From an uncultured Treponema sp. (GTDB lineage Bacteria > Spirochaetota > Spirochaetia > Treponematales > Treponemataceae), in assembly GCA_934699065.1 (NCBI GenBank), contig CAKUWD010000011.1:1-31788 (forward strand): 31,788 bases of DNA, read 5' to 3'. The notes beneath the pieces are model-generated. The model made no database searches and had not been told where the DNA came from. It was given only the letters and a program-made list of their open reading frames with translations. How positions within the stretch are numbered: position 1 is the stretch's first letter; each line of letters opens with the position of its first letter. This document shows positions 1 through 7,156 of the stretch, one piece after another. The position numbers were made by a program, and so were the translations under genes.

Positions 1-233
1 GTGCGGCAGCTGGTGGTGGTACAGGTCGTACACTCCATCCTGATAACATGGCTGCAGGTCCAGCTTCTTACGGCTTTACTGATACTCTTGGTCGTATGCA
101 CTCAGATGCACAGTTCGCAGGTTCTTCATCAGTTCCAGCACACGTAGAAATGATGGGCTTCATGGGAATGGGAAATAACCCTATGGTCGGTTGTACCGTT
201 GCCTGTGCTGTTGCTGTTGCAGGAAGTTTCTAA
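1..233 (+). CDS. 3' end of an unrecognised gene (N-terminus outside the window)
   Basis: The frame is open from base 3 to a TAA at 231-233, so this is the C-terminal part of a longer protein, not a gene starting at the ATG at base 48. The visible 77 residues are rich in Gly, Ala and Met. They include the stretches PASYGFTDTLGR and VPAHVEMMGFMGMGNNP and end in a small-residue hydrophobic tail, VGCTVACAVAVAGSF. The tail could be a membrane segment or a buried helix. I do not recognise the family. The last codons are repeated downstream as a remnant at 384-422, which shows the gene was once duplicated. The gene is followed by hairpins and a strong terminator, so it ends its transcription unit. 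Confidence 0.75.
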   Translation, partial: AAAGGGTGRTLHPDNMAAGPASYGFTDTLGRMHSDAQFAGSSSVPAHVEMMGFMGMGNNPMVGCTVACAVAVAGSF

Positions 234-242
234 ATAATTATC

Positions 243-332
243 GTTGTATCGTTTGTTTTTTAGATGTCTCTAAAAGCAACGGTACAACCTTAGGCGCCCG
301 ATAAATCGGGCGAGCCATTTAGTAAGTAAATG
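243..332 (+). other. structured 3' region: three consecutive hairpins before the terminator
   Basis: Ten bases after the stop codon of the first gene begins a long stem-loop. GTTGTATCGTT (243-253) pairs with AACGGTACAAC (278-288) with one G-U, and inside it TTTTAGA (258-264) pairs with TCTAAAA (269-275) around a TGTC loop. A second hairpin is CGCCCGAT (295-302) with ATCGGGCG (305-312). A third is CATTTA with TAAATG at about 317-331. With the terminator that follows, this makes four hairpins in about 120 nt. It may be only a 3' UTR protecting the mRNA end, or the body of a 3'-derived small RNA. Confidence 0.5.
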
Positions 333-338
333 CTAAAA

Positions 339-364
339 AACAGTCCCGATGGACTGTTTTTTTT
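339..364 (+). terminator. Rho-independent terminator of the first gene
   Basis: AACAGTCC (339-346), loop CGAT, GGACTGTT (351-358), running into eight T residues (357-364). An A-run precedes the stem. This is a textbook intrinsic terminator for the plus strand and closes the transcription unit of the partial gene. Confidence 0.92.
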
Positions 365-383
365 AACGCATTTGCTATTTTAG

Positions 384-422
384 GCATGCACTGTCGCTTG
401 TGCTGTAGCTGTAGCAAATTAA
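384..422 (+). pseudogene. 12-codon remnant of a duplicate of the first gene's 3' end
   Basis: Bases 384-422 read ACTVACAVAVAN and then TAA, against GCTVACAVAVAGSF at the end of the first gene. Over the ten codons CTVACAVAVA the two copies differ at six positions, all third codon positions and all synonymous. This is the signature of two coding copies that diverged under selection on the protein, after which one lost its body. An in-frame TAG at 381-383 stands directly before the remnant, so no longer protein can be read now. It lies between the terminator and the ttcA-like gene. Confidence 0.65.
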
Positions 423-436
423 TCGAATTCTTATGA
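386..436 (+). other. possible Cys-rich leader ORF overlapping the ttcA-like start
   Basis: In another frame over the remnant, an ATG at 386 opens a 16-codon ORF, MHCRLCCSCSKLIEFL. Its TGA (434-436) overlaps the ATG of the next gene at 433. Four of the first eight residues are Cys, and TtcA enzymes bind an Fe-S cluster through cysteines, so a cysteine-sensing leader is conceivable. No Shine-Dalgarno sequence precedes it, and the frame may exist only because of the remnant. Confidence 0.2.
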
Positions 437-1143
437 AAAAAATACCGAGACTTTCCAGCCTCATCGACAAAGCAGTTTTTGATTATCATCTCATAGAAAA
501 AGGCGACCGCATTTTGATTGGTGCCAGCGGGGGTAAGGATTCTACGGCTCTTATAAAATATTTTGCAGACAGAGCCCGCCGCCCGGACTGCGATTTTGAA
601 TATAAGGCTTTATTTATCAAAAGCGACTTTGCACCGGATTTCCCAGTGGGGATTGGAGAACTCTTTAAGGACTGGAAGGTTCCATTCGAAGAACTTAATG
701 TAAACGTTTTAGAACGCGTGAAACCGGGGCAGAAGATGAGCTGCTGGTGGTGTTCTACACAGCGCCGCACCGAGCTTTTGAATTATGCAATTGAACACGG
801 CTATAACAAGATTGCCCTTGGCCACCATATGGATGATATTCTTGAAACGCTTTTAATGAACATGCTGAACAAGGGGGAACTTGCCTCTATGCCGCCGAGG
901 CTTAAGTATGACAACTTTCCTGTTACAGTAATCCGGCCCCTTTGTTATGTAAGCGAGGCACGACTGATAGAAGAGGCAAAGGCGGGTGGTTATGCGGGCT
1001 ATACCTGCACCTGCGATTATCAGGATAATTCAGGACGCAAAGCGGCTAGGGCAAAGCTCGAAGCTTTGACAGATGGCGACGAAGCAAAAAAAGAGCGGCT
1101 GTTTGCTTCAATGCGAAACATACAGCCGCTGTATCTGCCGTAA
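433..1143 (+). CDS. ttcA: TtcA-family PP-loop ATPase (tRNA 2-thiocytidine synthetase-like)
   Basis: A cytoplasmic enzyme expected to adenylate and thiolate a tRNA cytidine (s2C32 in the characterised family members). The PP-loop SGGKDS is at residues 32-37 and the family signature LGHHMDDILET starts at 129. A CWWC pair at 104-107 matches the CxxC that binds the [4Fe-4S] cluster. The second cysteine site is CTC at 192-194, where E. coli-type proteins have CxxC, so three or four cluster ligands remain. At 236 residues it is shorter than the roughly 300-residue enterobacterial enzyme, as in the compact versions seen in anaerobes. There is no clear ribosome-binding site before the ATG; the ATG overlaps the TGA of a possible 16-codon leader. 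The substrate position on the tRNA is inferred from the family only. Confidence 0.82.
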   Translation: MKKIPRLSSLIDKAVFDYHLIEKGDRILIGASGGKDSTALIKYFADRARRPDCDFEYKALFIKSDFAPDFPVGIGELFKDWKVPFEELNVNVLERVKPGQKMSCWWCSTQRRTELLNYAIEHGYNKIALGHHMDDILETLLMNMLNKGELASMPPRLKYDNFPVTVIRPLCYVSEARLIEEAKAGGYAGYTCTCDYQDNSGRKAARAKLEALTDGDEAKKERLFASMRNIQPLYLP

Positions 1144-1147
1144 ATAC

Positions 1148-1268
1148 GGTGGTTGAGTAGCCGCAGGCGTATCGAAAACACCATTATCGAGTTCTGCGGT
1201 GGTTTCGATACGACACTTCGTGTCACTCAACCACCGGATAATACGACATTTCGTGTCACTCAACCACC
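1148..1268. repeat. REP-like palindromic repeat cluster (three units)
   Basis: Unit 1 (1148-1182) runs from GGTGGTTGAGTAG to GTATCGAAAACACC. Unit 2 (1198-1235) is inverted, from GGTGGTTTCGATACG to CACTCAACCACC. Unit 3 (about 1241-1268) is a copy in unit 2's orientation that lacks its outer left arm. Each unit has conserved outer arms GGTGGTT/AACCACC and an inner mini-hairpin with a variable stem: GCC-GCA-GGC in unit 1, GACAC-TTC-GTGTC in unit 2 and GACAT-TTC-GTGTC in unit 3. The cluster fills the junction between the convergent ttcA-like and pncB genes and starts 4 bp after the first stop codon. Two more units lie at 7157-7232. Confidence 0.88.
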
Positions 1269-1278
1269 GCAGACTTCG

Positions 1279-2724
1279 TTAACGTATATTCTTTTCGATA
1301 AAATCCTTTTTCAATTCCATCAGCTTTTCTGTGAGTGAAACCTTGTAAATGTGTGGGTTCAAGATTCTCTTGTATGACTCATCAAAGCTTTCAAGCTGGC
1401 TCTGCATTGTAGTTCGGCTGATTTTGAGTTGCTCTGAATCAGGCAGACGTTCTGTTACGCGCTGGCCTTTTTCAAGGCGTTTCTTCAAAAGCGGCTCAAT
1501 TTTTGCAGCTTTGCAGGTGAACTGGCGGTAGTCTACCATAGGGTGGTGATAGCGGTATTCTTTGCCAGCTTCAATTGTCTCACCTTCGAGTGCGAGAATA
1601 TCAGCGAGGGCCATTCCGTTTTCATCATAAAGGCGGAATACATTTTTGATGCCTGGGTTTGTTGTTTTTGCAGGGTTATCAGAAAACTTCATTGCAGGAA
1701 CCATCTGATTTGTAGCCTTGTCGTGGCGGGCTGCAAGCTTGTAAACACCTGTGAAAGATGCTTCGTTGCCACCAGTAACCATATGAGTACCAACGCCCCA
1801 GCTGTTGATTGGAGCACCGCTTGCAACGAGTGTTGTAATGATTTCTTCTGTAAGCTCGTTAGATACGCTGATTTTTGCCTGAGGATAGCCTGCGCGGTCC
1901 AGTTCTTTACGAACCTCGCGTGTCAGGTAAGAAATGTCTCCAGAATCAAGGCGGACACCAAAGTTGTAGCCTTTTTCTACAAGCTCGCCTCCGGCAATAA
2001 TTGCGTTTTTAATACCAGAGTGAAGTGTATCATAAGTATCAATAAGGAATACTGAATTAGTAGGATAGATTTTTGCATACTCGCGGAAGGCTTCCAATTC
2101 AGAAGAGTGAGACATAATCCATGAGTGAGCCATAGTTCCCATAACAGGAATGCCGTATTCTTTTCCGGCCAGGGTGTTTGAAGTTCCGGCAGCACCACCA
2201 ATGTAAGAAGCGCGGGTTGCACTCATTCCGCCATCAGGTCCCTGGGCACGGCGAAGACCGAATTCCATAATCGGTGCCTTTTTAGAAGCCAGCCATATGC
2301 GGGCTGTTTTAGTTGCGATAAGACTCTGGAAGTTTACGTGATTGAGAACAAGGGCTTCGAGAATCTGAGCTTCTATAAGATTTGCATGGATGCGTACGAG
2401 AGGTTCCTGAGGAAAGATTACAGTTCCTTCATCCATTGTGTAAAGGTCGCCTGTGAAGTGGAAGTCTTTCAGATAATCAAGAAAGCCCTGTTCAAAAATT
2501 TTCTGTTCAGCAAGATATTTAATGTCATCTTCGCTGAAGCGGAAGTTTACGATAATGTCCATCAGAGTTTCGTTTCCGGCAAGAATCGAAAATCCGCCGT
2601 TGAAAGGGTTTCTTCTGAAGAACATGTCAAAAACAACTTCCTGATTCATGTTCTCTTTCCAGTAGCCCTGAGCCATTGTCAGTTCATAAAAATCTGTGAA
2701 AAGTGCGCTAGAAATTATATTCAT
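1279..2724 (-). CDS. pncB: nicotinate phosphoribosyltransferase
   Basis: Catalyses nicotinate + PRPP + ATP to nicotinate mononucleotide in the Preiss-Handler route of NAD salvage, in the cytoplasm. The protein shows the family N-terminus with DFYELTMAQ at residues 11-19, EFGLRRAQG at 154-162, and GTMAHS with the His (residue 200) that is phosphorylated in characterised enzymes. Length is 481 residues, normal for the bacterial form. I chose the ATG at 2724 because AAGGAAG lies 4 nt upstream of it; the in-frame ATG at 2745 would place that site inside the gene. It lies 44 bp behind the SDR gene on the same strand, so the two are probably co-transcribed. It converges on the ttcA-like gene across the REP-like repeats. 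Confidence 0.95.
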   Translation of the reverse strand: MNIISSALFTDFYELTMAQGYWKENMNQEVVFDMFFRRNPFNGGFSILAGNETLMDIIVNFRFSEDDIKYLAEQKIFEQGFLDYLKDFHFTGDLYTMDEGTVIFPQEPLVRIHANLIEAQILEALVLNHVNFQSLIATKTARIWLASKKAPIMEFGLRRAQGPDGGMSATRASYIGGAAGTSNTLAGKEYGIPVMGTMAHSWIMSHSSELEAFREYAKIYPTNSVFLIDTYDTLHSGIKNAIIAGGELVEKGYNFGVRLDSGDISYLTREVRKELDRAGYPQAKISVSNELTEEIITTLVASGAPINSWGVGTHMVTGGNEASFTGVYKLAARHDKATNQMVPAMKFSDNPAKTTNPGIKNVFRLYDENGMALADILALEGETIEAGKEYRYHHPMVDYRQFTCKAAKIEPLLKKRLEKGQRVTERLPDSEQLKISRTTMQSQLESFDESYKRILNPHIYKVSLTEKLMELKKDFIEKNIR

Positions 2725-2740
2725 ATTTCTTCCTTGTTGT

Positions 2741-2758
2741 GTCATTCCTCAGGATGAC
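2741..2758. repeat. short palindrome between the SDR gene and pncB
   Basis: GTCATTCCTCAGGATGAC folds into a 7-bp hairpin (one T-G pair) with loop CTCA. It lies just upstream of the pncB ribosome-binding site on the minus strand. It looks like the core of the dispersed GTCATCCTGAG-type palindromes found in many bacterial genomes. A role in processing or attenuating the SDR-pncB mRNA is only a guess. Confidence 0.45.
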
Positions 2759-2768
2759 GATTTTTATA

Positions 2769-3632
2769 TTACATAAAATCAGAGACCGAAATCTCTTCAT
2801 TTTTTTTCATCATATCTTCATCCGGATTATGAGGACGAGGACTGTATTTATAGGTAAACCTTGCTCCGAGGTAACGACCGATAAATCGACTTAAGAAGGC
2901 GTTTATACGCCATTTTGGTCTGTATAATGAAATTGTTTTTCCTTTGAAGGCACGTCTCAGACACTGAGCCACAACCTTTTGAGGAGGAAAACCTCCCTTT
3001 ACTTCTTTGCGGGCTCCGTTAGAGGCAACATTTGCAAATTCAGTGCTAACCGAACCAGGACATAAAGCACTGACTTTAATTCCCTTATCATGAAGTTCAG
3101 CTGCAAGTGCAACCGAAAAACTTAAAACGTAAGCTTTAGTAGCTCCGTACACCGCAAAATTTCCCAGCGGTAAGAAGGCAGCCAGCGAGGCGGTGTTAAT
3201 TACAACTGAACCTGCTTTTAGGTAGGGCAGTGCAATTCCGCAGATGCCTGTGACAGTGGTACAGTTGAGCTCAATCATATCCATCTGACGGTTGATTGAA
3301 GTTTCTGCAAAAGGACCATAAGTTCCAAAACCTGCATTGTTAATCAAAAGTCCGATTTCAATTCCACTTTCAACTTTACGAAGTTTTTCATCTTCTGCTT
3401 TGATAAAAGCTTTGAGCCCTTCAACTCCGGCTTTACCAGCAACATCCATTACAACCGGACGTACGCAGTTAAAATTTTTTGTTTTATTCAACTGCTCTGC
3501 AAGTTCCTGGAGTTTTTCTTCGCGACGTGCAATAATCCAGATTTCATCATAATCGTATTTTGCACAAACCTGTCTGGTGAATTCTTCACCAATTCCTGAG
3601 CTCGCACCTGTAATTATCGCAATTCGCTTCAT
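2769..3632 (-). CDS. short-chain dehydrogenase/reductase (SDR)
   Basis: A classical SDR NAD(P)-dependent oxidoreductase with a Rossmann fold; the substrate is unknown. Numbered from the chosen start, the cofactor motif TGASSGIG is at residues 8-15, NNAG at 98-101, the catalytic Ser at 149 (in NTASLAA) and YGATK with Tyr162 and Lys166. ARREEKL after the second strand suggests NADP(H) preference. Length is 287 residues, slightly above the usual 250 because of a C-terminal extension with YKYSPRPHNP. The start is uncertain: ATG at 3632 fits SDR N-termini, while ATG at 3641 and TTG at 3650 are in frame upstream. It is probably the first gene of a two-gene unit with pncB, but no functional link to NAD salvage is evident beyond shared cofactor chemistry. 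Confidence 0.85.
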   Translation of the reverse strand: MKRIAIITGASSGIGEEFTRQVCAKYDYDEIWIIARREEKLQELAEQLNKTKNFNCVRPVVMDVAGKAGVEGLKAFIKAEDEKLRKVESGIEIGLLINNAGFGTYGPFAETSINRQMDMIELNCTTVTGICGIALPYLKAGSVVINTASLAAFLPLGNFAVYGATKAYVLSFSVALAAELHDKGIKVSALCPGSVSTEFANVASNGARKEVKGGFPPQKVVAQCLRRAFKGKTISLYRPKWRINAFLSRFIGRYLGARFTYKYSPRPHNPDEDMMKKNEEISVSDFM

Positions 3633-3710
3633 ATCTTCCATTATATACAATTATTGTATCTTTTACAAATACCGTGAAAATGATTATTTTTTTTGCCACC
3701 CGGATTTGGA

Positions 3711-3732
3711 AACAGCTAACGCTGTTTTTTTT
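3711..3732 (+). terminator. terminator-like hairpin in a divergent promoter region
   Basis: AACAGC (3711-3716), loop TAAC, GCTGTT (3721-3726), then a run of T to 3732. It has the form of a plus-strand intrinsic terminator but lies between two divergent genes, where nothing upstream on the plus strand needs terminating. Its core GCTAACGC is the reverse complement of GCGTTAGC in the hairpin at 3768-3787, so the two could also pair with each other. Confidence 0.55.
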
Positions 3733-3767
3733 AATATATATTAAAAATTTAAAATTCAAAAAAAAAG

Positions 3768-3787
3768 GATTTTGCGTTAGCAAAATC
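3768..3787 (-). terminator. terminator-like hairpin facing the other way
   Basis: GATTTTGC (3768-3775), loop GTTA, GCAAAATC (3780-3787): eight perfect base pairs. On the minus strand it is followed by CC and a T-run (3758-3766), the form of an intrinsic terminator for leftward transcription. Its right half contains the probable -35 box of the GH3 gene. Confidence 0.5.
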
Positions 3788-3805
3788 GAATCCATGTGAT
3801 ATAAT
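3777..3805 (+). promoter_or_regulatory. promoter of the GH3 gene, predicting a leaderless mRNA
   Basis: TTAGCA (3777-3782), a 17-bp spacer, then TATAAT (3800-3805) preceded by TGA, which makes an extended -10. Only 6 bp separate the -10 box from the ATG at 3812, so transcription should start at or next to the start codon. No Shine-Dalgarno sequence is present. Confidence 0.75.
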
Positions 3806-3811
3806 ATTATT

Positions 3812-5014
3812 ATGAAGACAAAAAGTTTTTGCATCTTAGGATTATCATTTTTCTTGCTCTCAGCTTGTACCGATAAACAAACTAAAAAAGAAATCAAAAC
3901 TCACGCTTCTGCCAGCGAAGTTCAATGCTATATAAATCAGATAAATAATGAAAGAGACGAAGCACTTACCCGCTATGTAAATGCATTGCCCCTGGAACAG
4001 AAAATTGCCCAGCTTTTTATAGAAAACCTGGAAGGAAATACGACCTTCCGCTCTTATGAAACGATTGGGGCCATGACTGGCATCAATGATCAGACTCCTT
4101 TAATTGCAGGCGGTTATATTTTCTTTTCTTATAATATTGCAGATTCACGCGAGCAGATGCAGGATTATATAAAATCAATCCGCGACTATTGTGAAACTTA
4201 CGAAAATATTCAGCCCTACCTTTGCGTGGATCAGGAAGGTGGCTGGGTTAGTCGGCTTAAGAAACTGAATCCAAAACTTCCATCAAATGAAGATGTTGCA
4301 AAAAATTATGATGCAGGCAGAGCTTACAGATTATACGGGGAACAGGCGGCCGGGATGAAAGAACTTGGTTTTGATATGAATCTTGCGCCTGTTGCAGAAG
4401 TCTGCACTGAAGATAATAAAGATTTTCTTGACGGCCGCAGCTTCGGAAATTCTTTTCAGGTAAGGCAGTACGGCCTTGCGTGTATAAATGCTTATGAAAA
4501 TAATGGAATCGCAACTGTACTTAAACATTTCCCAGGCAATACAAATACAGATCCGCATACTGGGCTTCCTGAGATTACACTGACAAAGAAAGAACTTGAA
4601 GAATCAATTGAACCTTTCCGCGATCTTGTAAAATATGAGCCGGCGGTTGTTCTTATGTCACATGCCCGTACAACTGCGGTAGATGCCGGAGTTCCGGCCT
4701 GCCTTTCAAAGGTCTGGGTAACTGATATTCTTCGTAACGAATACGGCTACAAGGGGCTTATTTTTTCTGATGATATTTTCATGGGGGCTCTTGCTGATAA
4801 CGGGTATCCGCCGGAAGTTGCTGCAATTCGTGCTGTTGAGGCAGGTATAGACTGCATTATGATTTCTGAAAAACGTTTTGCAAAGGCTGGAAAGGTTTTG
4901 TATAATCGTGCTAAAGAAGATTCAGCTTTTGAAGCAAAAATCGATCAGGCTGTAAAAAGAATTATAAAATATAAAATTGAGGCAGGGCTTTTTGATGAGC
5001 AGAAAATCCGCTAA
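3812..5014 (+). CDS. GH3 beta-N-acetylhexosaminidase-like lipoprotein (NagZ family)
   Basis: Predicted to remove terminal N-acetylhexosamine from peptidoglycan fragments or dietary glycans. The N-terminus is a lipoprotein signal with lipobox LLSAC and acylated Cys at residue 19, so unlike cytoplasmic NagZ it is anchored to a membrane outside the cytoplasm. GH3 signatures follow: CVDQEGGWVSRL at 138-149, KHFPG at 238-242 with the Asp247/His249 pair of the NagZ loop, and SDDIFMGAL at 319-327 holding the nucleophile Asp. At 400 residues it is a single-domain GH3. Its 3' end overlaps the next gene by 20 bp. The promoter suggests a leaderless message. Substrate specificity cannot be read from the sequence. 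Confidence 0.88.
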   Translation: MKTKSFCILGLSFFLLSACTDKQTKKEIKTHASASEVQCYINQINNERDEALTRYVNALPLEQKIAQLFIENLEGNTTFRSYETIGAMTGINDQTPLIAGGYIFFSYNIADSREQMQDYIKSIRDYCETYENIQPYLCVDQEGGWVSRLKKLNPKLPSNEDVAKNYDAGRAYRLYGEQAAGMKELGFDMNLAPVAEVCTEDNKDFLDGRSFGNSFQVRQYGLACINAYENNGIATVLKHFPGNTNTDPHTGLPEITLTKKELEESIEPFRDLVKYEPAVVLMSHARTTAVDAGVPACLSKVWVTDILRNEYGYKGLIFSDDIFMGALADNGYPPEVAAIRAVEAGIDCIMISEKRFAKAGKVLYNRAKEDSAFEAKIDQAVKRIIKYKIEAGLFDEQKIR

Positions 5015-5858
5015 AGAAAAGTTATCTGGAGCAGAAGGCTTTGAACAATATTACAGTGAACTCTATGGCCAGCGCTGGCAGTCCCTTAAAGCCGCTTTTG
5101 CAGGCGAGGGAAGTGCAGTTGAATATCACGTAACCGGAGCTGAGCAATCTTACTTCCTCGATAGTGCCTCAGTGCTTGCTGCCCTCTGCCTGCCGCTTGA
5201 AAACGCCACCGACCTCTTAGACCTCTGCGCCGCGCCTGGTGGTAAAACTCTTGTCCTTGCAAGCCGTATGCCAAAGGATGCAACTCTTTCTTCAAATGAG
5301 CGTTCTCCGGAACGAAAGCATCGCCTTGCAACAGTTGTACAAACCTGTCTTCCTCCAGAAATCTCTGAACGCGTAAAAACTTCCTGCAGCGACGGTGCAA
5401 CCTGGTGTACACGCCAGACAGAATGCTTTGACAGAATTCTTCTTGATGCACCGTGTTCTTCCGAGCGCCATGTAATTGCAGATCCGAAATATTTGAATAA
5501 CTGGTCACCCTCACGAATTAAAACTGTTACAACCGAACAATGGGCTTTGCTTTCCTCGGCCTATCGTTTGTTACGGCCGGAGGGAATACTTCTTTATTCA
5601 ACCTGTGCACTCTGTCCGCAGGAAAATGGCGGTATGATAGAGAGACTTTACAAAAAGTTTAATAAAGACGGAAGTGCTTTCTGCCTAATGGAACCAAATC
5701 CTGATCTCAACGAGATTTCAGCGTTTTCACCTGATTTAACACTTCCTGGTATTGAAAAAACACAATACGGTTATATGATTATGCCTGATAATCAGAAGGG
5801 GGCAGGGCCGATTTTCTTCTCAATTATTAAAAAACAAAAAACTTGTTTTACATCTTGA
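4995..5858 (+). CDS. RsmB/NSUN-family RNA (cytosine-5) methyltransferase
   Basis: A SAM-dependent m5C RNA methyltransferase. From the ATG at 4995, the SAM-binding motif LDLCAAPGGKT is at residues 75-85, DAPCSSERH has one conserved Cys at 154 and YSTCALCPQENGG has the other at 204; these are the motif IV and VI cysteines used in catalysis and release. YFLDSASVLAALCL before the SAM motif resembles mitochondrial NSUN4 and bacterial RsmF-like proteins. The protein is 287 residues with no obvious PUA domain, shorter than RsmF. The upstream ATG at 4977 is in frame, but 4995 better fits the homologues. The gene starts 20 bp inside the GH3 gene, implying translational coupling. The target is probably rRNA, by family inference only. 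Confidence 0.87.
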   Translation: MSRKSAKEKLSGAEGFEQYYSELYGQRWQSLKAAFAGEGSAVEYHVTGAEQSYFLDSASVLAALCLPLENATDLLDLCAAPGGKTLVLASRMPKDATLSSNERSPERKHRLATVVQTCLPPEISERVKTSCSDGATWCTRQTECFDRILLDAPCSSERHVIADPKYLNNWSPSRIKTVTTEQWALLSSAYRLLRPEGILLYSTCALCPQENGGMIERLYKKFNKDGSAFCLMEPNPDLNEISAFSPDLTLPGIEKTQYGYMIMPDNQKGAGPIFFSIIKKQKTCFTS

Positions 5859-5882
5859 TTTTTTTGAATTATCAGTCATAAT
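5855..5882 (+). promoter_or_regulatory. promoter of the GAF/HD-GYP gene, very short leader
   Basis: TTGATT (5855-5860), a 16-bp spacer and CATAAT (5877-5882), 9 bp before the ATG at 5892. The predicted leader is only two or three nucleotides, with no room for a ribosome-binding site. The -35 box overlaps the end of the methyltransferase gene. Confidence 0.6.
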
Positions 5883-5891
5883 AGAAATGCT

Positions 5892-7154
5892 ATGAGTGAA
5901 ATTGACCACATTGAATCTGACCATGATGACAAACTGCAGCGTATTATAGAAATTGAGCGTGAACTCGGAGAAATTCAGGACGTTGACGTTCTTCTTGAGC
6001 GTATCCTCACCGAAACCCGTAAAATTGTAAATGCGGATGCTGGATCAATTTATGTTGTAGAAGGCGATAAGCTTAAAATCAAGTATGGACAGAATGATAC
6101 ACATCTTAAAGAACTTGCTCCAGGTGAAAAACTACCTTATACAAGCTTTTCATTTCCAATTAACGAAAAACAGATTTGTGGTTATGTAGCTGTTTCCGGA
6201 AATCCTCTGAATATTAAAGACTGCTATAAAATCCCGGAATCAAAACCGTACAAATTTAATAAAAATACTGACCTTACAACTGATTATCGTACAAAATCTA
6301 TGTATACCATTCCTCTTAAGATGGCAAACGGTAATCTGCTTGGTATTCTTCAGATTATCAATGCAAAAGATGAAAACGGTAAAATAATTACTTTTGATGA
6401 TGAAGCAGAAATGCTCATCGCTCACTTTGCAACTGCTGCGGTTCAGGCTTTGCAGCACGCTTATCTTACTGCAAATATGGTAAAGCGTATGCTTAAGATG
6501 TCTGAGTTCCGCGATCCAAAAGAAACTTATCCACATATTGAACGAGTTTCATCATATTCGCTTGAAATTTATGATCGCTGGGCCTTTAATCATAATGTTC
6601 CGGAAGCAGAAATTCACCGTTACCGCGATAATCTTAAGATTGCCGCTAAGTTCCATGATGTTGGTAAGGTTGGTATTTCTGATGTAATCTTAAAGAAAGC
6701 CTTCCCTCGTTTTACTGACGAAGAAAGAAATATTATGAAAGGCCATACCTGTATTGGAGCGCAGCTTTTCGAGCCGCCTGAGTCTCTTCTTGATGTAATG
6801 TCTCAGGAAGTTGCTCTTCATCACCATGATCGTTGGGATGGTGGTGCTTCTGGATACCCTGGAAAGATTTCGCTTAGCGATTTTTCTGTAAAGGATGGAA
6901 TTGTTCCTCTTTGTGAGCCATTGAGTGGAAAAGACATTCCTCTTTCTGCACGAATTGTTGCAGTAGCAGATGTTTTTGATGCTTTAAGCCACAAACGCTG
7001 TTATAAGGAAGCATGGACTATAGAAGATGCTTTCTCTGAGATTTTGAATAATTCCGGCACTCAGTTTGATCCTGAGGTTGTTCTTGCCTTTATGCAGGTA
7101 AAAGACAGAATCTGTTCTATTCAGATGGCATATCCGGATGAACCGGAAGACTAG
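5892..7154 (+). CDS. GAF-HD-GYP protein, probable cyclic-di-GMP phosphodiesterase
   Basis: A cytoplasmic signalling protein. A GAF sensor domain spans about residues 30-190 (ADAGSIYVVEG and GILQIINAKDENG are typical). It is followed by an HD-GYP domain that hydrolyses cyclic-di-GMP in characterised members. The metal ligands look intact: His in HIERVSSYS, HD at 255-256 in FHDVGKVGI, GH in MKGHTCIGA, the HHHDRWDGG and SGYP stretch at 310-323, and AVADVFDAL with its Asp. The GYP motif has a two-residue insertion (GGASGYP) relative to the usual DGxGYP. Length 420. It converges on the DUF188 gene across paired REP-like units that begin 2 bp after its stop. With the PilZ protein at 13721 and the second HD-GYP at 17461 it makes this window rich in cyclic-di-GMP functions. 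Confidence 0.9.
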   Translation: MSEIDHIESDHDDKLQRIIEIERELGEIQDVDVLLERILTETRKIVNADAGSIYVVEGDKLKIKYGQNDTHLKELAPGEKLPYTSFSFPINEKQICGYVAVSGNPLNIKDCYKIPESKPYKFNKNTDLTTDYRTKSMYTIPLKMANGNLLGILQIINAKDENGKIITFDDEAEMLIAHFATAAVQALQHAYLTANMVKRMLKMSEFRDPKETYPHIERVSSYSLEIYDRWAFNHNVPEAEIHRYRDNLKIAAKFHDVGKVGISDVILKKAFPRFTDEERNIMKGHTCIGAQLFEPPESLLDVMSQEVALHHHDRWDGGASGYPGKISLSDFSVKDGIVPLCEPLSGKDIPLSARIVAVADVFDALSHKRCYKEAWTIEDAFSEILNNSGTQFDPEVVLAFMQVKDRICSIQMAYPDEPED

Positions 7155-7156
7155 CC

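Noticed and set aside
1..233. Small Gly/Cys peptide gene (RiPP precursor) starting at the ATG at 48
   Set aside because: The frame is open to the left edge of the window, so the ATG is internal. No leader-core arrangement or modification enzyme gene is nearby; the TtcA-like protein is a tRNA enzyme.
384..422. Variable/template repeat pair of a diversity-generating retroelement
   Set aside because: The differences from the upstream copy are silent third-position changes, not adenine-specific substitutions, the repeat is only about 30 bp, and no reverse transcriptase is encoded in the window.
1543..2757. Long plus-strand frames opposite pncB
   Set aside because: They are mirror frames of a well-conserved gene, with no ribosome-binding sites and no family features.
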